Positions 25,301 through 36,239 of a stretch of DNA of 64,000 nt are shown here, in pieces. Both the position numbers and the translations under genes were made by a program. The notes below the pieces were generated by a model, which searched no databases, was not told the origin of the DNA, and was given only the letters and a program-made list of their open reading frames with translations. The stretch lies in NCBI GenBank assembly GCA_029204225.1, contig MU832065.1, positions 1 through 64,000 of the forward strand, in the 5' to 3' direction. How positions within the stretch are numbered: the stretch's first letter is position 1; each line of letters starts with the position of its first letter. Origin of the DNA: Diphasiastrum complanatum. Taxonomy: Eukaryota; Streptophyta; Lycopodiopsida; Lycopodiales; Lycopodiaceae.

Positions 25301-26342
25301 CTTCATCATTTGCTGTATAGATAGACTTTATAGGTCCATCATAAGATAAGAGAGAAAAAAAAAACTCCCTTTTACTAGTCATGTGTGAACTAGCACCCGA
25401 GTCAATCCACCAAGGATCTTATCCTTTGAAGCTTGTTGAAGAAAATATGGACATCATGAGAGAGTCCTCATGTGAACTCTCCTCCTCCTCCTCTTTGCTC
25501 ATGTTGGCTTGGCTTTGATCTTGCTTCCTCTTGAAGCATTCCGAGGCATAATGCCCCATCTTGCTACAATAGTAGCACTTCACCTTTGATTTGTCCTTCT
25601 TGACTTTGGTGGTTGATGGAGATGCCTTTGGGGGTCCTTCTTGATCCTCAAGCTTTGTAGACTTCTTGAATGTTGATCCTTTGCCTTTGGACTTGCCTTT
25701 GCCTTTGGTGAAGAGAGCTTGGTCATCTCCACCTTGGATGGAAAGCCTATCCATCCTCTCTTGCATTTGGCTCCTTCTTGATTCCTCGGCCATGAGTGTG
25801 CCTTGGAGTTCTTCAAGTATGGGTAGCTTACCCATAATTGCATATCCCTGAACCAAATTGTCAAATTCAAAGCTTAGTCCATTCAATATGAGTTGAACAA
25901 GCTCTTCATCCTTGATAGGGTCACCTATAAAGGCTAGCTCTTTGTTCAATTCCTTTACTCTTAGGACAAAAGTATGTGCACTCTCTCCTTTCTTTTGATA
26001 GCTTCTATAGATTTGATTATTCAAAGCTAACATTCTAGTTTGGTTCTTGGATTCATAGACCTTTTGCAAAGTCTCCCAAGCATCTTGAGCTGAAGTGCAA
26101 TCTCCTACCTCACTTAAGAGTTCATTTGCAACATTCATTTTTATGCAATGTAGTGCAACATTGCACCTCTTGATGTATTTGGCTTTTTCTTGAGGATGAA
26201 TAGGTTCACCCTCCTTACCATTTACAATTTCCATCAGATCTTGCATGATCATGATAGATTCCATTCTAACTTTCCATATTGAATAGTTAGTTTTGTTGAG
26301 CCTTTCATTAGTATCCAAAAGATATGCATTTATAGATGCCAT
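22374..26342 (-). pseudogene. Copia B gag-pol polyprotein, two stop codons from intact
   Basis: A single frame of 1,323 codons. Gag starts at 26342 (MASINAYLLDTNERLN). The zinc knuckle near 25540-25575 is intact (CYYCSKMGHYASEC). The protease motif IDSGASSH is near 25395. The integrase zinc region is about 24875-25007, with catalytic HSD, RSDNGGE and NGVAE motifs following. RT carries YVDD near 23330 and RNase H carries SDSDFAGD near 22840. Only two in-frame stops interrupt it: TAA at 25419-25421 just before the protease, and TGA at 23007-23009 where element A has Arg in TRPDLS (CGA to TGA, as expected from deamination of methylated CpG). No frameshift was seen, so this is the best-preserved element here. 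Confidence 0.95.
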
Positions 26343-27140
26343 CTAGTCTCCTAATCAAGGACTTGACACAAATGAAGGTTACTTCTATTGATTTGATTGA
26401 AGGTCTACCTTATCCCACTTCTTAGGGACCTGAAAAGATCAGTAATAGACTTCCTATAAAGATCTAAGAATGATCTCTAACAAAATCAAATCATAGAATA
26501 CTAGAAACAATGCACTTGCTTGATTGAAGTAGACAATAGTAGTAGAATTGCCCCTCTTTCTATAAAGAACATTAAAGCTTCCAAATGATCTGATCAAGAG
26601 TGAATTTCAGCAACCTAATATACTTCCAAAATCACTTGTAAAAGATCTAAATGGAACTTAATGAGGATGCAACACAATCTACTATCCAATCACAAGCAAA
26701 AAATGACCAAAATTGATGAAAAACTGATCTAATTTGGTGCATAAGTCAAGCAATGGTTGGACTGAACCTAAATCACTTTAGGAGGTGTCTACTAAACCTT
26801 AGAATAGCCTTGAAGAGTCCCCAAAACTCTGATCTTCCCTCTCCTTGAATGCTAGAAAGCCTCCTCTATGAAATCACCTCCAAAACTTGCTTAGAAATCA
26901 ATGCTTGGAGCAAGCAAAACTTGCTATCTTGGTAATGTGAATTGAATTCAACTTTGCCTCTGGTTTTAGACACCTAAACACCTGCAAATGAAGTCACACA
27001 ACACCAATCTCCAATGTATTTGACTCACTTTGAGTTCTAGAATCAATACTAGATGCTAAGATCCAATCTACACAAGATTTAGATCAAAAATTGTGATCAA
27101 ATTGAATGAAAACCAAGGATTTAGCTCATTTCAGCCTTTA
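26343..27140 (-). other. Untranslated leader of copia B
   Basis: A 798-bp non-coding stretch between the primer site and the gag start. No open frame or repeat of note was seen. Confidence 0.8.
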
Positions 27141-27153
27141 GGCTCTGATACCA
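27141..27153 (-). other. Primer-binding site of copia B
   Basis: TGGTATCAGAGCC on the minus strand, directly abutting the 5' LTR, matching the initiator tRNA-Met end. Confidence 0.93.
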
Positions 27154-27835
27154 TGTAAAAATTACAGCAAATAAGGATCCTAAAACACTTGAAATGATGA
27201 TGGAAACAATAGATTATGATTTCATAAGATTAGCACAAGTTGAACCATCAAAATCCATCAAAACTCTATTCTTGAACCTCACTAAATGGCCCAAATCCTT
27301 GAAGAAGGCTTCACACGTGTGAAAGTACGGCCTCCCACAGTCTGAGTACTGTACACCAGACCTACATTCAATCCTATAATCATTAGTAATCACAAGTACT
27401 CAAACAATTATGAACATAGAGAGCAATTGCACCATTATGAGAGAAAAATCATGAAATTGCTTGATTGATTTTGGTGAGATATCATCACCTATATATACAT
27501 GATCCATCACGGTTTTGGGCAGGTATGAGTAGCCCTAAACCTATCCCTAATTCTAATTTTGGTGGATCTTTCATCCCTACCAAGTTAGGGTTGGAATCTT
27601 GGAGATCCCTCAACAATGCAAAAATTACCAAAAATAGCTCCTATTTTTTCTCCCTTGTATCTAAGCATAATTTGGACTCATTCCAAAGGTTCTAACACTT
27701 AGGTCTACTTGAGAACATGCTTATGAATGGAATCCTATGCTATTTGGCACGTGTGACAAGCCACATCATGACCATCTAACTATTTACAAGTCATATGACT
27801 AAAACTAGTCAAGCTAGAATTGTGAATTTTTAACA
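27154..27835 (-). mobile_element. 5' LTR of copia B (682 bp)
   Basis: Same length as the 3' copy, with five substitutions. It carries the TATA-like box near 27490 and the CACACGTGTG palindrome at 27312-27321, so it should be the active promoter copy for element B. Confidence 0.94.
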
Positions 27836-27840
27836 AGAAA

Positions 27841-28255
27841 GTGGAGTCTACTTCCTTATTACATGCTGGATTTTCACCTAACTTTGCAAAGGAAGTGTGT
27901 TTTACTATGTATTTCCATTCTCCATAGTGAGAAGATAGAAACTTTTTGGAGCCTCAAGGAGAAACTCGAGTTTCCTCTCATTGTATGGTGATTACTCTAT
28001 TTTTCCAATGAAACCCAGCTTTGGCACTTTGTAAACACTGTCTACAGGCCGTACTACAGCCTTATTTCCACACGTGTGGAGTTGGATTAGACTATTTGAT
28101 CAATGCTTTGATTGTCTCTACTTGTTTCCTATCAAGCTGCTAAACTAGATCTTGTTTTCTGATGACTAGTTTCTGATAGATTGTTAACAAGCATACAATC
28201 ACCTTGTGGATCATTCAAAGATCCATTTATGGTCCTTAGTACTGTACTTTTCACA
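27841..28255 (+). mobile_element. 3' LTR of copia A, second part
   Basis: Continues the 5' LTR of A from GTGGAGTCTAC to the TTTTCACA terminus, with four substitutions and a 1-bp indel. The CACACGTGTG palindrome is at 28069-28078. The target duplication ATGAT follows at 28256-28260. Confidence 0.93.
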
Positions 28256-28260
28256 ATGAT

Positions 28261-28685
28261 AACTGAATGTCTTTGTTATTTTCTACTCAACAATCATCTA
28301 ATTTCTCTCTTCCTATATGAGTTGCATGCTTTTCTAAACTTGTTGTATTGTGTGAATTTTGTTATTTGTCGAATCTGAACTCTGCGGTAGAACCATTGAA
28401 ACAATTGACAAATGTAGTTTCATTTTTCATTGGTTCCTCCATGTTGTGTATTTTGATGAAATGCTGACCGTGCTTGCCAATGTGACTTCTCTGTCCCCTT
28501 TTGATGACCAGACACTCAGGCTCCCATATGTGTTTGCAAAAAATGTTGTATGAGAGATGAAGGTACAATAAGATTAAGCTTTGCAAATGATCAATCCAAA
28601 CTACTTTCAAGTGTCAAATCCACTCTTTGTTAGCAGAATTATAGATTTAGGACACAAAGTAGAATTCGAAGGCCTTCTTAGACAA
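28261..28685. other. Right flank of copia A, no gene recognised
   Basis: Host or older repeat sequence beyond the target duplication. Overlapping short frames on both strands show no domain. Confidence 0.45.
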
Positions 28686-28996
28686 AACACCGCAATGAGG
28701 TTTGGACATGATCTAAGCCTTCAGTGAAGAACCTTCGAGTATTCGATTGCATCGCCTACATACAGATAGAAGGAGACAAGAAAGAAATTCTACTTCCAAA
28801 GTCTAAAGACCATCGTGATCGGTTATACTTCCTCCAGCAACACCTACAAGTTGTACGACCCCGATACTCAGCATATTTTATTCAGTAGAGATACTATCTT
28901 TATCGAGGATCAATTCATCGACTTCAAAGACAAGGGTAAAGTCCCACTCGAACATTCAACACCTGCCACCGACACGACAATTCGAGCCTCAGATTC

Positions 28997-29002
<6 letters not shown>
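28686..29002 (+). pseudogene. Copia integrase C-terminal fragment
   Basis: Translation in shifting frames gives a chain typical of the end of copia integrase: KTP..EVW, KPSVKNLRVFDCIAYIQ, IVIGYTSSSNTYKLYD, and ILFSRDTIF. Internal stops and at least one frameshift near 28805 show it is dead. It ends in a CT microsatellite and abuts a minus-strand copia remnant, so it comes from a different insertion. Confidence 0.75.

Positions 29003-29034
<32 letters not shown>
29003..29034. repeat. (CT)16 microsatellite
   Basis: An uninterrupted CT run of 32 bp at the end of the integrase fragment. Confidence 0.95.
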
Positions 29035-29035
<1 letters not shown>

Positions 29036-29039
29036 GGAA

Positions 29040-29923
29040 AAATAGTAATTATTCTTCCACAGAGAACACGATGAAAGTTTGAATAAATCAAACTAATATC
29101 AGTGTCTATTTTTTTTTATTGAATATGCATGCGAAAATAATATTCAAAATTAAGAGACAACATAAGACAATTTTAGACAAACATAGACTATTGATCAAAA
29201 ACGAATTTATAATTCAGAATCTGAATCAGTATACATTTTTTGCTATCTTATCTCGTTGTTGTGTCTCTGAATGAGTCTGAGAATATCTTTAGTTTGAGTT
29301 TCTGAGAGTTGGTTACAATGAGTCGTGCACATATATTTATATTGCTACAAGACAGGTCTTTTGGACTTTTATTTACAGGTCTATTGGCCTTTTATTTTTG
29401 TAATAGTAGATCTAACCGTTTACGACGATTGATAATCAAATAGACGCTCTATTTTCAGAGTTGAACAAATTCTGTTCGCGAATTGTTCGTGACAGTCCAT
29501 CTCTTCATTTCAGCTTCATGTTTCGCGACACTTGTCTCTTCATGACATTTTCGTCTTTCGCGAATTGTTCACGACAGATGACAATTCTTGAGCTTGAAGA
29601 AGAATAAGAAGATTTTGTGAATTGTTCACGACAATTTTGCAACATCTCAGGTTTGAACAAGAAACAAAATATTTCACGACAAGATTCTGTTCGTGAATCT
29701 TTTGAGCTTCAACAAAAAAAAAACCACGAGCTTCTACAAGAAATTATTTCACGAATCTTTTGCGAATCTTTTGAGTTGACTACAAGATAAATTTCGCGAA
29801 TCTTTCGAGGTTGATCATGAATAGAAATATTTCGAGTTCATGTTCATTTCTTTCTCATCCTTTGTCAAGTAAATTGCGCACTTTGTTAGTAGAATCAAGA
29901 TCTGTTTGATCAGTTGTTCTACA
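29040..29923 (-). mobile_element. Probable 3' LTR of the minus-strand copia remnant C
   Basis: On the minus strand a polypurine tract (TTTGAGAGGGAG, 29924-29936 region) follows the RNase H remnant. It is followed by TGTAGAACAACTG, a plausible LTR start at 29923. The far end near 29040 is not resolved. Repeated TTCGCGAATTGTTC- and ACGACA-type motifs fill the interior. Confidence 0.5.
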
Positions 29924-29939
29924 GCTCCCTCTCAAAGTG

Positions 29940-32425
29940 GGCAGTTGGATTAACCCCAATCTTCTTCGCCGCTTCTCGAACAAAGCTTTACTTGTGGCTT
30001 TGTAAAGATATCAGCTGTCATTTCCTCTATGGGTATGAAGACTGCCTTCAATATCTTCTTCTCAACTAAGTTTCAAATTACATGATACTTGATAGCTATG
30101 TGCTTCATTTTTGAGTGAAATACAGGATCTTTCGTAAGATAGATTGCTGAAGTGTTATCCATTAACAAGACATAAGGTTCAAAAAAAGATTCATTAAATC
30201 CTTCCAACATCTGTTTGATCCAAATCAGCTCGTTTGCCATCTTGGCTATTGCTACATATTCTGCTTCATAGGAAGATTGAGCTACTGTTGTTTGCTTCTT
30301 GCTTATCCAGAGTATGGTTGCGCCAGATGCTAGAGTACAACCTCCTGAAATACTTTTGCTATCATCCTTTATGGATGCCCAACTTGCGTCACTGTAAGAT
30401 TTGATGTGAAATCCAACTTCCTTGGAATAACACTGTCCATAGTCTTTTGTTTCCTAGAGATATTGTAGTACTCTCTTTGCCAACTTCCAATGTAACGATC
30501 CTGGGTTCTAATTATATTGGCTCAGCCTGTATCCTGCAAACGCTATATCAGGTCTGGTGTTGTTTGCTAGATATAACAATGATTTAATCAGCCTACGATA
30601 GGTTATTTTGGCCATTTATTCCTCTTCCTCAAGAGTCTGCGGACAATCTGCCTTGTTCAGTATCATTCCAGGTATCATGGGAGTATGTACACCTTTGCAT
30701 TCGAGCATGTTGAAGTACTCAATGATCTTTTGAGTGTACTTTTGTTTGTGAAAATACAACTTACCACCTTCAAAGTCTCTCATGATCTGCAAGCCTAGAT
30801 AGATTTTAGCTTCTCCTAGGTCAACGATCTCAAATATTTCAAAAATATTTCTTTTGACATCTGAGATCAACTTATCTCTTCTTGAGAAGATAAGCGTGTC
30901 ATTTTTATAGACAGCTAGAATGATTATTTCATTTTGGACATGCTTGATATAGACATTTGATTCAGCAAATAGAGGTTTGAAGCCTAAGGAACGTAGTGCT
31001 TCGTCCTTCTTTCTATACCATTGTCTGGCTGCTTGTTTCAGACCATAAATGCTTTTATTCATGTGACATCCATCTTCTAGATTTTTTTGGCTTATAAAAC
31101 TAAGTGGTTGGTCCATGAATAAATTTTCTTCCAATTCTGCATGCAAGAAAGCAGTCTTCTCATCCACAATATGGATTTTCAAATCATGAGCCATTGCATA
31201 CGCAAATAACAAGTGAATTGATGTATGTTTGACTACCGGTGAGGAAGTATCAGTGTAGTCGATCCCATACTTCTGTGAAAATCCTTCAGCAACTAACCTT
31301 GCCTTGTATCTGATGTTTTCTCCATCAGGACCTGTTTTGATCTTTTAGATCCACTTGCATTTGACTGGTTTTCTGCCATCAGAAATAGGTGCAAGTGTCC
31401 ATACATTGTTCTTATACAAAGATGACATTTCGTCCTCCATTGCTTGCAGCTCCAGCGAGCTTTGTTTGGTCCTTCAGCAGCTTCCTCAAATGTTTGAGGT
31501 TAAAACATCCTGACCATACCTTTATGGTGGTTTTCGTTATCTGTCAGATCTTCTCACAGGTGGTTTTGAGTTTGATTCTGCGGGGTTTCGAGTTCGATTC
31601 TGATTCGAGCTTTTCTGTTGGAATTCGAACTGGTGATTCGAGTCTGTCAGGTACTCAATCTTGACCTCCCTCTGAATCTGGTAATTCTCTTTCATCTTTT
31701 GCTTGTTTTACTTCTATCGTCGTTGTAGCTCATAATAATTTTTGAGAATTTCATAACCGACTAGATCACTGTCTACTATGTATTTTGACTCATCAAATTT
31801 GACATCTCGAACAACTTTTATCTTGCCAATTTTGGGTACACAAAATGATAATATGACGAATGTAACTCCAATCCTACCAGAAAACCTTGTTCTGTCTTTT
31901 CATTGAGTTTCTTTCTCAGCTTATCTGGTATGTGCATATATAATGCGCATCCAAATGTCCGAACATGTGCTAGATTTGGCTTCTACTTCCACCATATCTC
32001 ATGAGGAGTTTTATCCGGTATTCGAGATTTCAGAATATGATTCTGAAGATAATTTGATGTAGCCATTGCTTCTGCCCACAACTGTTTTGGTGCCTTCGCA
32101 TGAGCCATCATACACTTGGCAGCTTTCATAAGTGTACGATTTCTTCGTTCAACTATTCCATTGTGCTTAAGTGTGTATGATGTAGTCTTCGTATGCATAA
32201 TACCTCAATCAGTATAGTAAGCTTTGAATTCGTTGGAAATGTACTCACCTCCACGATCTATGCAAATCTGCTTCAACTTATTGTCTGTCTGCTTCTCAGC
32301 CCAATTCATATACTCAACGAATTTCTTGAAAGCTTCAGATTTAGTACGTATAAAGTATCCTCCAGTTTTTTGTAACCCTGATTCGTGTCAAGTGTAATAA
32401 ATCTCGAATAGTTCATATACATGCA
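29940..32425 (-). pseudogene. Copia remnant C: integrase, RT and RNase H
   Basis: Reading on the minus strand: integrase core fragments (YSRF near 32410, IDRGGEYISNEF near 32240, NGIVERRNRT near 32150, KPNLAHVRTFGC near 31970). RT follows (about 31390-30600, KTAFLHAELEE, YGLKQAARQWY), then RNase H (about 30540-29960, SDASWAS, SSYEAEY, FTKP). The RT active-site box reads YKND instead of YVDD, so the enzyme is inactive. Several stops and frameshifts separate the pieces. Gag, protease and the 5' LTR are absent; the element is truncated at about 32425, next to a gypsy LTR. Its sequence is clearly different from elements A and B. Confidence 0.85.
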
Positions 32426-32430
32426 CAACT

Positions 32431-33126
32431 TGGGAAATGAGACCTAGTAGGAAGGCGCCCTTCTAAAGTGTCCATTGAGTTCCAACTTCTACAAGAAAGG
32501 CATTCAAAGAGTCATAGGTTATGGAAGGAGTCTCTTGACCTTCCATAAGCCTAAGGAGGCTCTTGGAGATTCTTTAACTCCCCTAGGCTTATCTCTCTCT
32601 CAATAGATGAGCATGGAACTCCATAGTGCATTGGAGGGGTCCATGGGCCATCTATATGAGGGTAGTAGGGTGCCCATTGGGAGGGGGAGATCTCTCTTGT
32701 TTGCTTTGCTTATGCTATAGTGTTGCTACTAGTGTGTAGAGTGCTTTCTTGTGGTAGTATGCTTAAGGTTTGGATCTTGCTTATGGTATAGGACATAAGT
32801 AGGGTTTGGATCTTGAGAATGCTACGGAGTGTTGTGGTATGCTTGTGATTTGTTTATGGTTAGCAAGGGGGGTGCTAGATAGGTCTTGCTTGGAGCTTGG
32901 ATCTAGCTATGGTTGGGTGATAAATACTTGAGGCCAACTTGTTATCTATCTTTGTGTTTAAAGAGTAGGGACACAGGTGGAGGAGAGATCCTTGGAGGCT
33001 TGCAGATCCTTACTTACAGGTGGAGGCATTCTAGCTTGGAGTTGGGGAGCATCTTGAAGCTTGCAGGTTGCTTGGAGGACATTTGGAGGCTCTACCTTGG
33101 ATTTGGAGGACTTCCTCTCCTCTACA
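32431..33126 (+). mobile_element. Candidate 5' LTR of gypsy remnant D
   Basis: Runs from TGGGAAATGAG to CTCTACA just before a primer-binding site at 33135. No second copy is present in the window, so both ends are inferred from TG...CA and position. The sequence is rich in TTGGATCTTG- and CTTGGAG-type repeats. Confidence 0.45.
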
Positions 33127-33134
33127 TGTAAAAG

Positions 33135-33147
33135 TGGTATCAGAGCT
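33135..33147 (+). other. Primer-binding site of gypsy remnant D
   Basis: TGGTATCAGAGCT, eight bases after the proposed LTR end, matching initiator tRNA-Met. It lies about 1 kb upstream of a gypsy gag start on the same strand. Confidence 0.75.
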
Positions 33148-34185
33148 AGACAAAGGATGGTAACCTTTCTAACCTTCTTCAAGTTCTATTAAGATCACCA
33201 ACTAATTTTTTTTTGGAGAAAGATTATAGACTTTTCTAGCTGTAGGAAGCTTGTAGTTGAAGTACCCAATGAATCTAGTTCTCTTTGGAAAAGAGTAGTG
33301 ATGCTTATAAAATTGTTTAGGGGCTGATTTTTTATCATGTTCGAGAAGTTTTAAAGTGGGCTTTGGGTTATTTAAAGTTCTGAAAAAATATTTGTGGGAT
33401 GGGTAGAGGAAGTCTTCCTCTACATACACAAACTTTTTTTTGGCAAAAAGATTGATTCTAGCTATGTGTTTTGATCAAAACTAGTGTTTTTTTTGCATAA
33501 ATGAAGTGTTTGAAGTTTTGATTATCATTTTGAAGTTCTTTTTTTTTTCAGACCTGTAAATCTGAAAATCAAATCTGAAAAGTGAAGTTTCATTCAAACT
33601 TCATTAGTTACACCTTTCTATCTCCTAGTTTCATGAAGATGGCCATGTAGGAAGAGAATGGTAGTGTAACTTTGTGCATAAAACAAGTTTTGAAGTTCTA
33701 TTTTTTGTCATTATAAATTTTTTATTTTTAGAACTGTAAATCTGAAAATCAGATCTAAGAATTGAAGTTTTCATAAAGCCTCATTAATTTTCCATTTCTA
33801 GACACTAGTTTCATGGATTTGGAGATCTAGAATAGTGAGAAATGTGAAAATTTTGGTTGCTTTTGAAATGACAAATGGAATTGGAATTGGATTGAGAACT
33901 TTATGTAAACATTAGCTTGGATTAGTTAATTTAAGTTTACATAAAGATTTGGTTTTCATTTTTGCTTTTGATTAAGGCAAATGTAACTTGTTATTGTTTT
34001 CCTCTTAAGCTTGGATTGAGCTTATAAATAGTAGACTTGGATTGAACTTATAAACAATAAGATTGAATGAGTAGAAGTAAATGCTTTTTATTTGCATTGG
34101 ATGTAAGAATAAAAGCATTTCTATCATTCTAAATTGAGCACTTGTTGTTGTATTTGCATATTAGGAAAACACACAAGCAACTCCA
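33148..34185 (+). other. Leader of gypsy remnant D
   Basis: Non-coding, T-rich. Contains a diverged duplication at about 33540-33600 and 33720-33790 (AACTGTAAATCTGAAAATCA..TCTAAGAATTGAAGTTT). Confidence 0.5.
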
Positions 34186-35199
34186 ATGGATCAAACCAAT
34201 GAAAACCTAACATTTGATCTATCAAACCCATCCAATGTGGCACAAGCTCTTGAACTTTTATACCAACAAATTCAAGCCACTAATAAGCAGCTTCTTGAAA
34301 CTAATCAAAGAAACCAAGACTTAGAGTCTAGGTTAGCCAATCAGAAGAAGCATGTAGTTCCACCTCCCGTAAAAGTGTTTAAGGGAGAGAAGCAAAATAG
34401 GAACTTACAAGTGGTAAATTCCTGGCTAAATGTTTGGAACAAATACTTTGCCATGAACCAATTCCCTGAATGTAAATAGTTATCCACTGTTACTATGTTC
34501 CTTGAGGGAAGAGCCTTAGTATGGTGGGATGACCTAGTTGCAAAAGGCAATCAACCTTGTACATGGGAAGATTTTTGCATAATTTTTAGGGAATACTTCC
34601 TACCACTTTTAGATGACTATGAACACTTTAAAAAGTTGAGTCATTTATCAGTGAATAAAGGTTTGGAACAATTTATTCAAGATTTTCATGAGTACCTGAA
34701 TCCACTTTATAGTGACATTTCGTTTAAGGTACAAATGTTAATGTTTATTGATGGGTTACTAAAAGATTATCAAGTGGATGTTCGTAGGAACCATCCAAAA
34801 ACCCTAGCAGATGCTATTAGGGCTGCAAAATACTTTGATGACACACCTAAGCCACCTAGGGGTCAACAGCCTAATGAGCAGAAAAAAGTTTTTCAATTTA
34901 ATAGGAAGGATAGGGAAGCTATTAGTGAAACACATCCCAATTGCAAGACAATCCTAAGAAAACCAAGAAAAACTTTAAAATCCATCAAGTTGGCAATGAT
35001 AAAGTTGAAGCTCGTAAGAAGAACATGTGCTTCAAGTGCAATGGCGAGGGTCACCTTGCACGAGATTGCGTCAAATAATCAGCTTCTACCTCAGGTCAAG
35101 CTAACCGTTAAGAATAGATATCCACTGTCGCGGATGGATGACCTAATAGATTATCTTGGTGGTGTTGGGTACTTTACCAAGATAGATCTAAGGTCGTGA
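34186..35199 (+). pseudogene. Gypsy gag remnant fused to the start of RT
   Basis: The frame from 34186 shows a Ty3/gypsy gag: a coiled N-terminus (QQIQATNKQLLETNQ), then the retrotransposon gag core (FLEGRALVWWDDLV, TWEDFCIIFREYFLP, LEQFIQDFHEYLNPL). A TAG at 34477-34479 interrupts the frame. A zinc knuckle (CFKCNGEGHLARDC) lies near 35028-35072 in another frame, showing a frameshift. It is followed almost at once by RT sequence (NRYPLSRMDDLIDYL, YFTKIDLRS), so the protease and the first part of RT have been deleted. The protein would package element RNA in a live copy; this copy is dead. Confidence 0.85.
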
Positions 35200-36211
35200 T
35201 TCCATCAGATACGCATTAAGACAGAAGATATACCAAAAATCGGGTTTTGAACTCGCTTTGGTCACTACGAATTTTTGGTGTTGTCTTTTGGTTTGACCAA
35301 TGCACCAGAAACTTTCCAATAGATGGTGAACGATTTGTTTAGGCCATATTTGAAAAGATTCGTAGTGGTATTATCCTGGTATTCAGTAAGACTTTGGTGG
35401 AACATAAAGAGCATCTTCGTTTCTAGAGGGTTATTGATTGGCCTATTCTCACCACAGTTCGAAAATCAAGTCTTTCTTGGGGTTTGTATAATTTTTTCGT
35501 CGGCATATTTCCCAATTTGCTCGATTGGCATTTTCCCTTACCCAGGCCTTGAAAGGCTATAAGAAGCTAAGCCGGAGGGCTAAGAGTCCACTAGTGGTGT
35601 GGACGGAGGATATGAATAATTGTTTTGAGTTGCTTAAGAAAAGTGTCACTTCGGCACCGATACTAATCATTGGCAATCCTAATAAGGCTTTTGTGGTTAG
35701 GACTGATGCCAATGATTATGCTATTGGAGCTATCTTGATGCAGGATGGACATCCTGTGGCTTATGAAAGCAAAAAACTCAATCCTGTTCAATCTAGGTAT
35801 TGTACCTATGAGAAGGAACTGTTTGCAATTGTTCATTCCTTGAAAATTTGGCGACATTATTTGTATGGAGTTAGATTTGAAGTTTTGACGAATCATCAGA
35901 CTCTTCAAAATTTCTGTGATGCTACAGATTTAAAGGAGAGGCAAGCTAGATGGGCTGAGCAGATGCAAATCTTTGACTTTTCTATACGTTATTGTAAAGG
36001 AAGTCAAAATACTCTAGTGGATGCTTTGAGTCAGTTACCGGTTATTAATCAGTTGTGTTTTACTGTTATAGAACCGGGGTTATTTCAGTCTCTTCAAGGA
36101 CTATATGAGTTCGATCCTTTTTTGGAAAGTATTGGCAACAAGTACTTTCGGGGGTCGATTCAGGTTTGCAAGATTCCTCGAATCAGGGAAAGACTGAAAC
36201 GGATTTTCTAA
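35200..36211 (+). pseudogene. Gypsy RT and RNase H remnant
   Basis: Continues RT with FHQIRIKTEDIPK, FGHYEFLVLSFGLTNAPETFQ and PYLKRFVVV. The catalytic Asp-Asp segment that should follow is missing: a small deletion around 35366-35385 jumps to KTLVEHKEHL. The ORF 35525-36211 then encodes the RT end and RNase H (VVRTDANDYAIGAILMQDG, VAYESKKLNP, CTYEKELFAIVHSLKIWRHYLYG, VDALSQLP). RNase H keeps its first Asp, but RT cannot be active. Confidence 0.85.
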
Positions 36212-36239
36212 TTCGAAATAGGATTTTGTTTCGTAACAT

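Larger units (their letters stand above)
21678..27835 (-). mobile_element. Ty1/copia element B, nested in the 3' LTR of A
   Basis: A complete 6,158-bp minus-strand copia element flanked by the target duplication AGAAA (21673-21677 and 27836-27840). In element order: 5' LTR 27154-27835, primer site 27141-27153, leader 26343-27140, gag-pol 26342-22374, polypurine tract 22360-22370, 3' LTR 21678-22359. Both LTRs are 682 bp and differ at five positions by hand count (about 0.7%). At a commonly used plant rate of 1.3e-8 per site per year this suggests a few hundred thousand years, but the rate for this species is unknown. Since B sits inside A's LTR, A inserted first. Confidence 0.95.
16099..28255 (+). 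mobile_element. Ty1/copia element A, interrupted by element B
   Basis: A complete copia retrotransposon: 5' LTR 16099-16789, primer site 16790, gag-pol 17421-21441, polypurine tract 21394-21402, and a 3' LTR in two pieces (21403-21677 and 27841-28255). The 5-bp target duplication ATGAT flanks it exactly at 16094-16098 and 28256-28260. Without the 6,163 bp of element B plus one duplication copy, element A is about 5.99 kb. Domain order gag, protease, integrase, RT, RNase H is diagnostic of Ty1/copia. The LTR copies differ by five substitutions and one 1-bp indel by hand count, which implies recent insertion. It is non-autonomous now because of a frameshift, two stops and a zinc-knuckle change. 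Confidence 0.93.

Noticed and set aside
32913-33182. ORFs on both strands before gypsy D
   Set aside because: They fall within the proposed LTR and primer-site region and show no domain.
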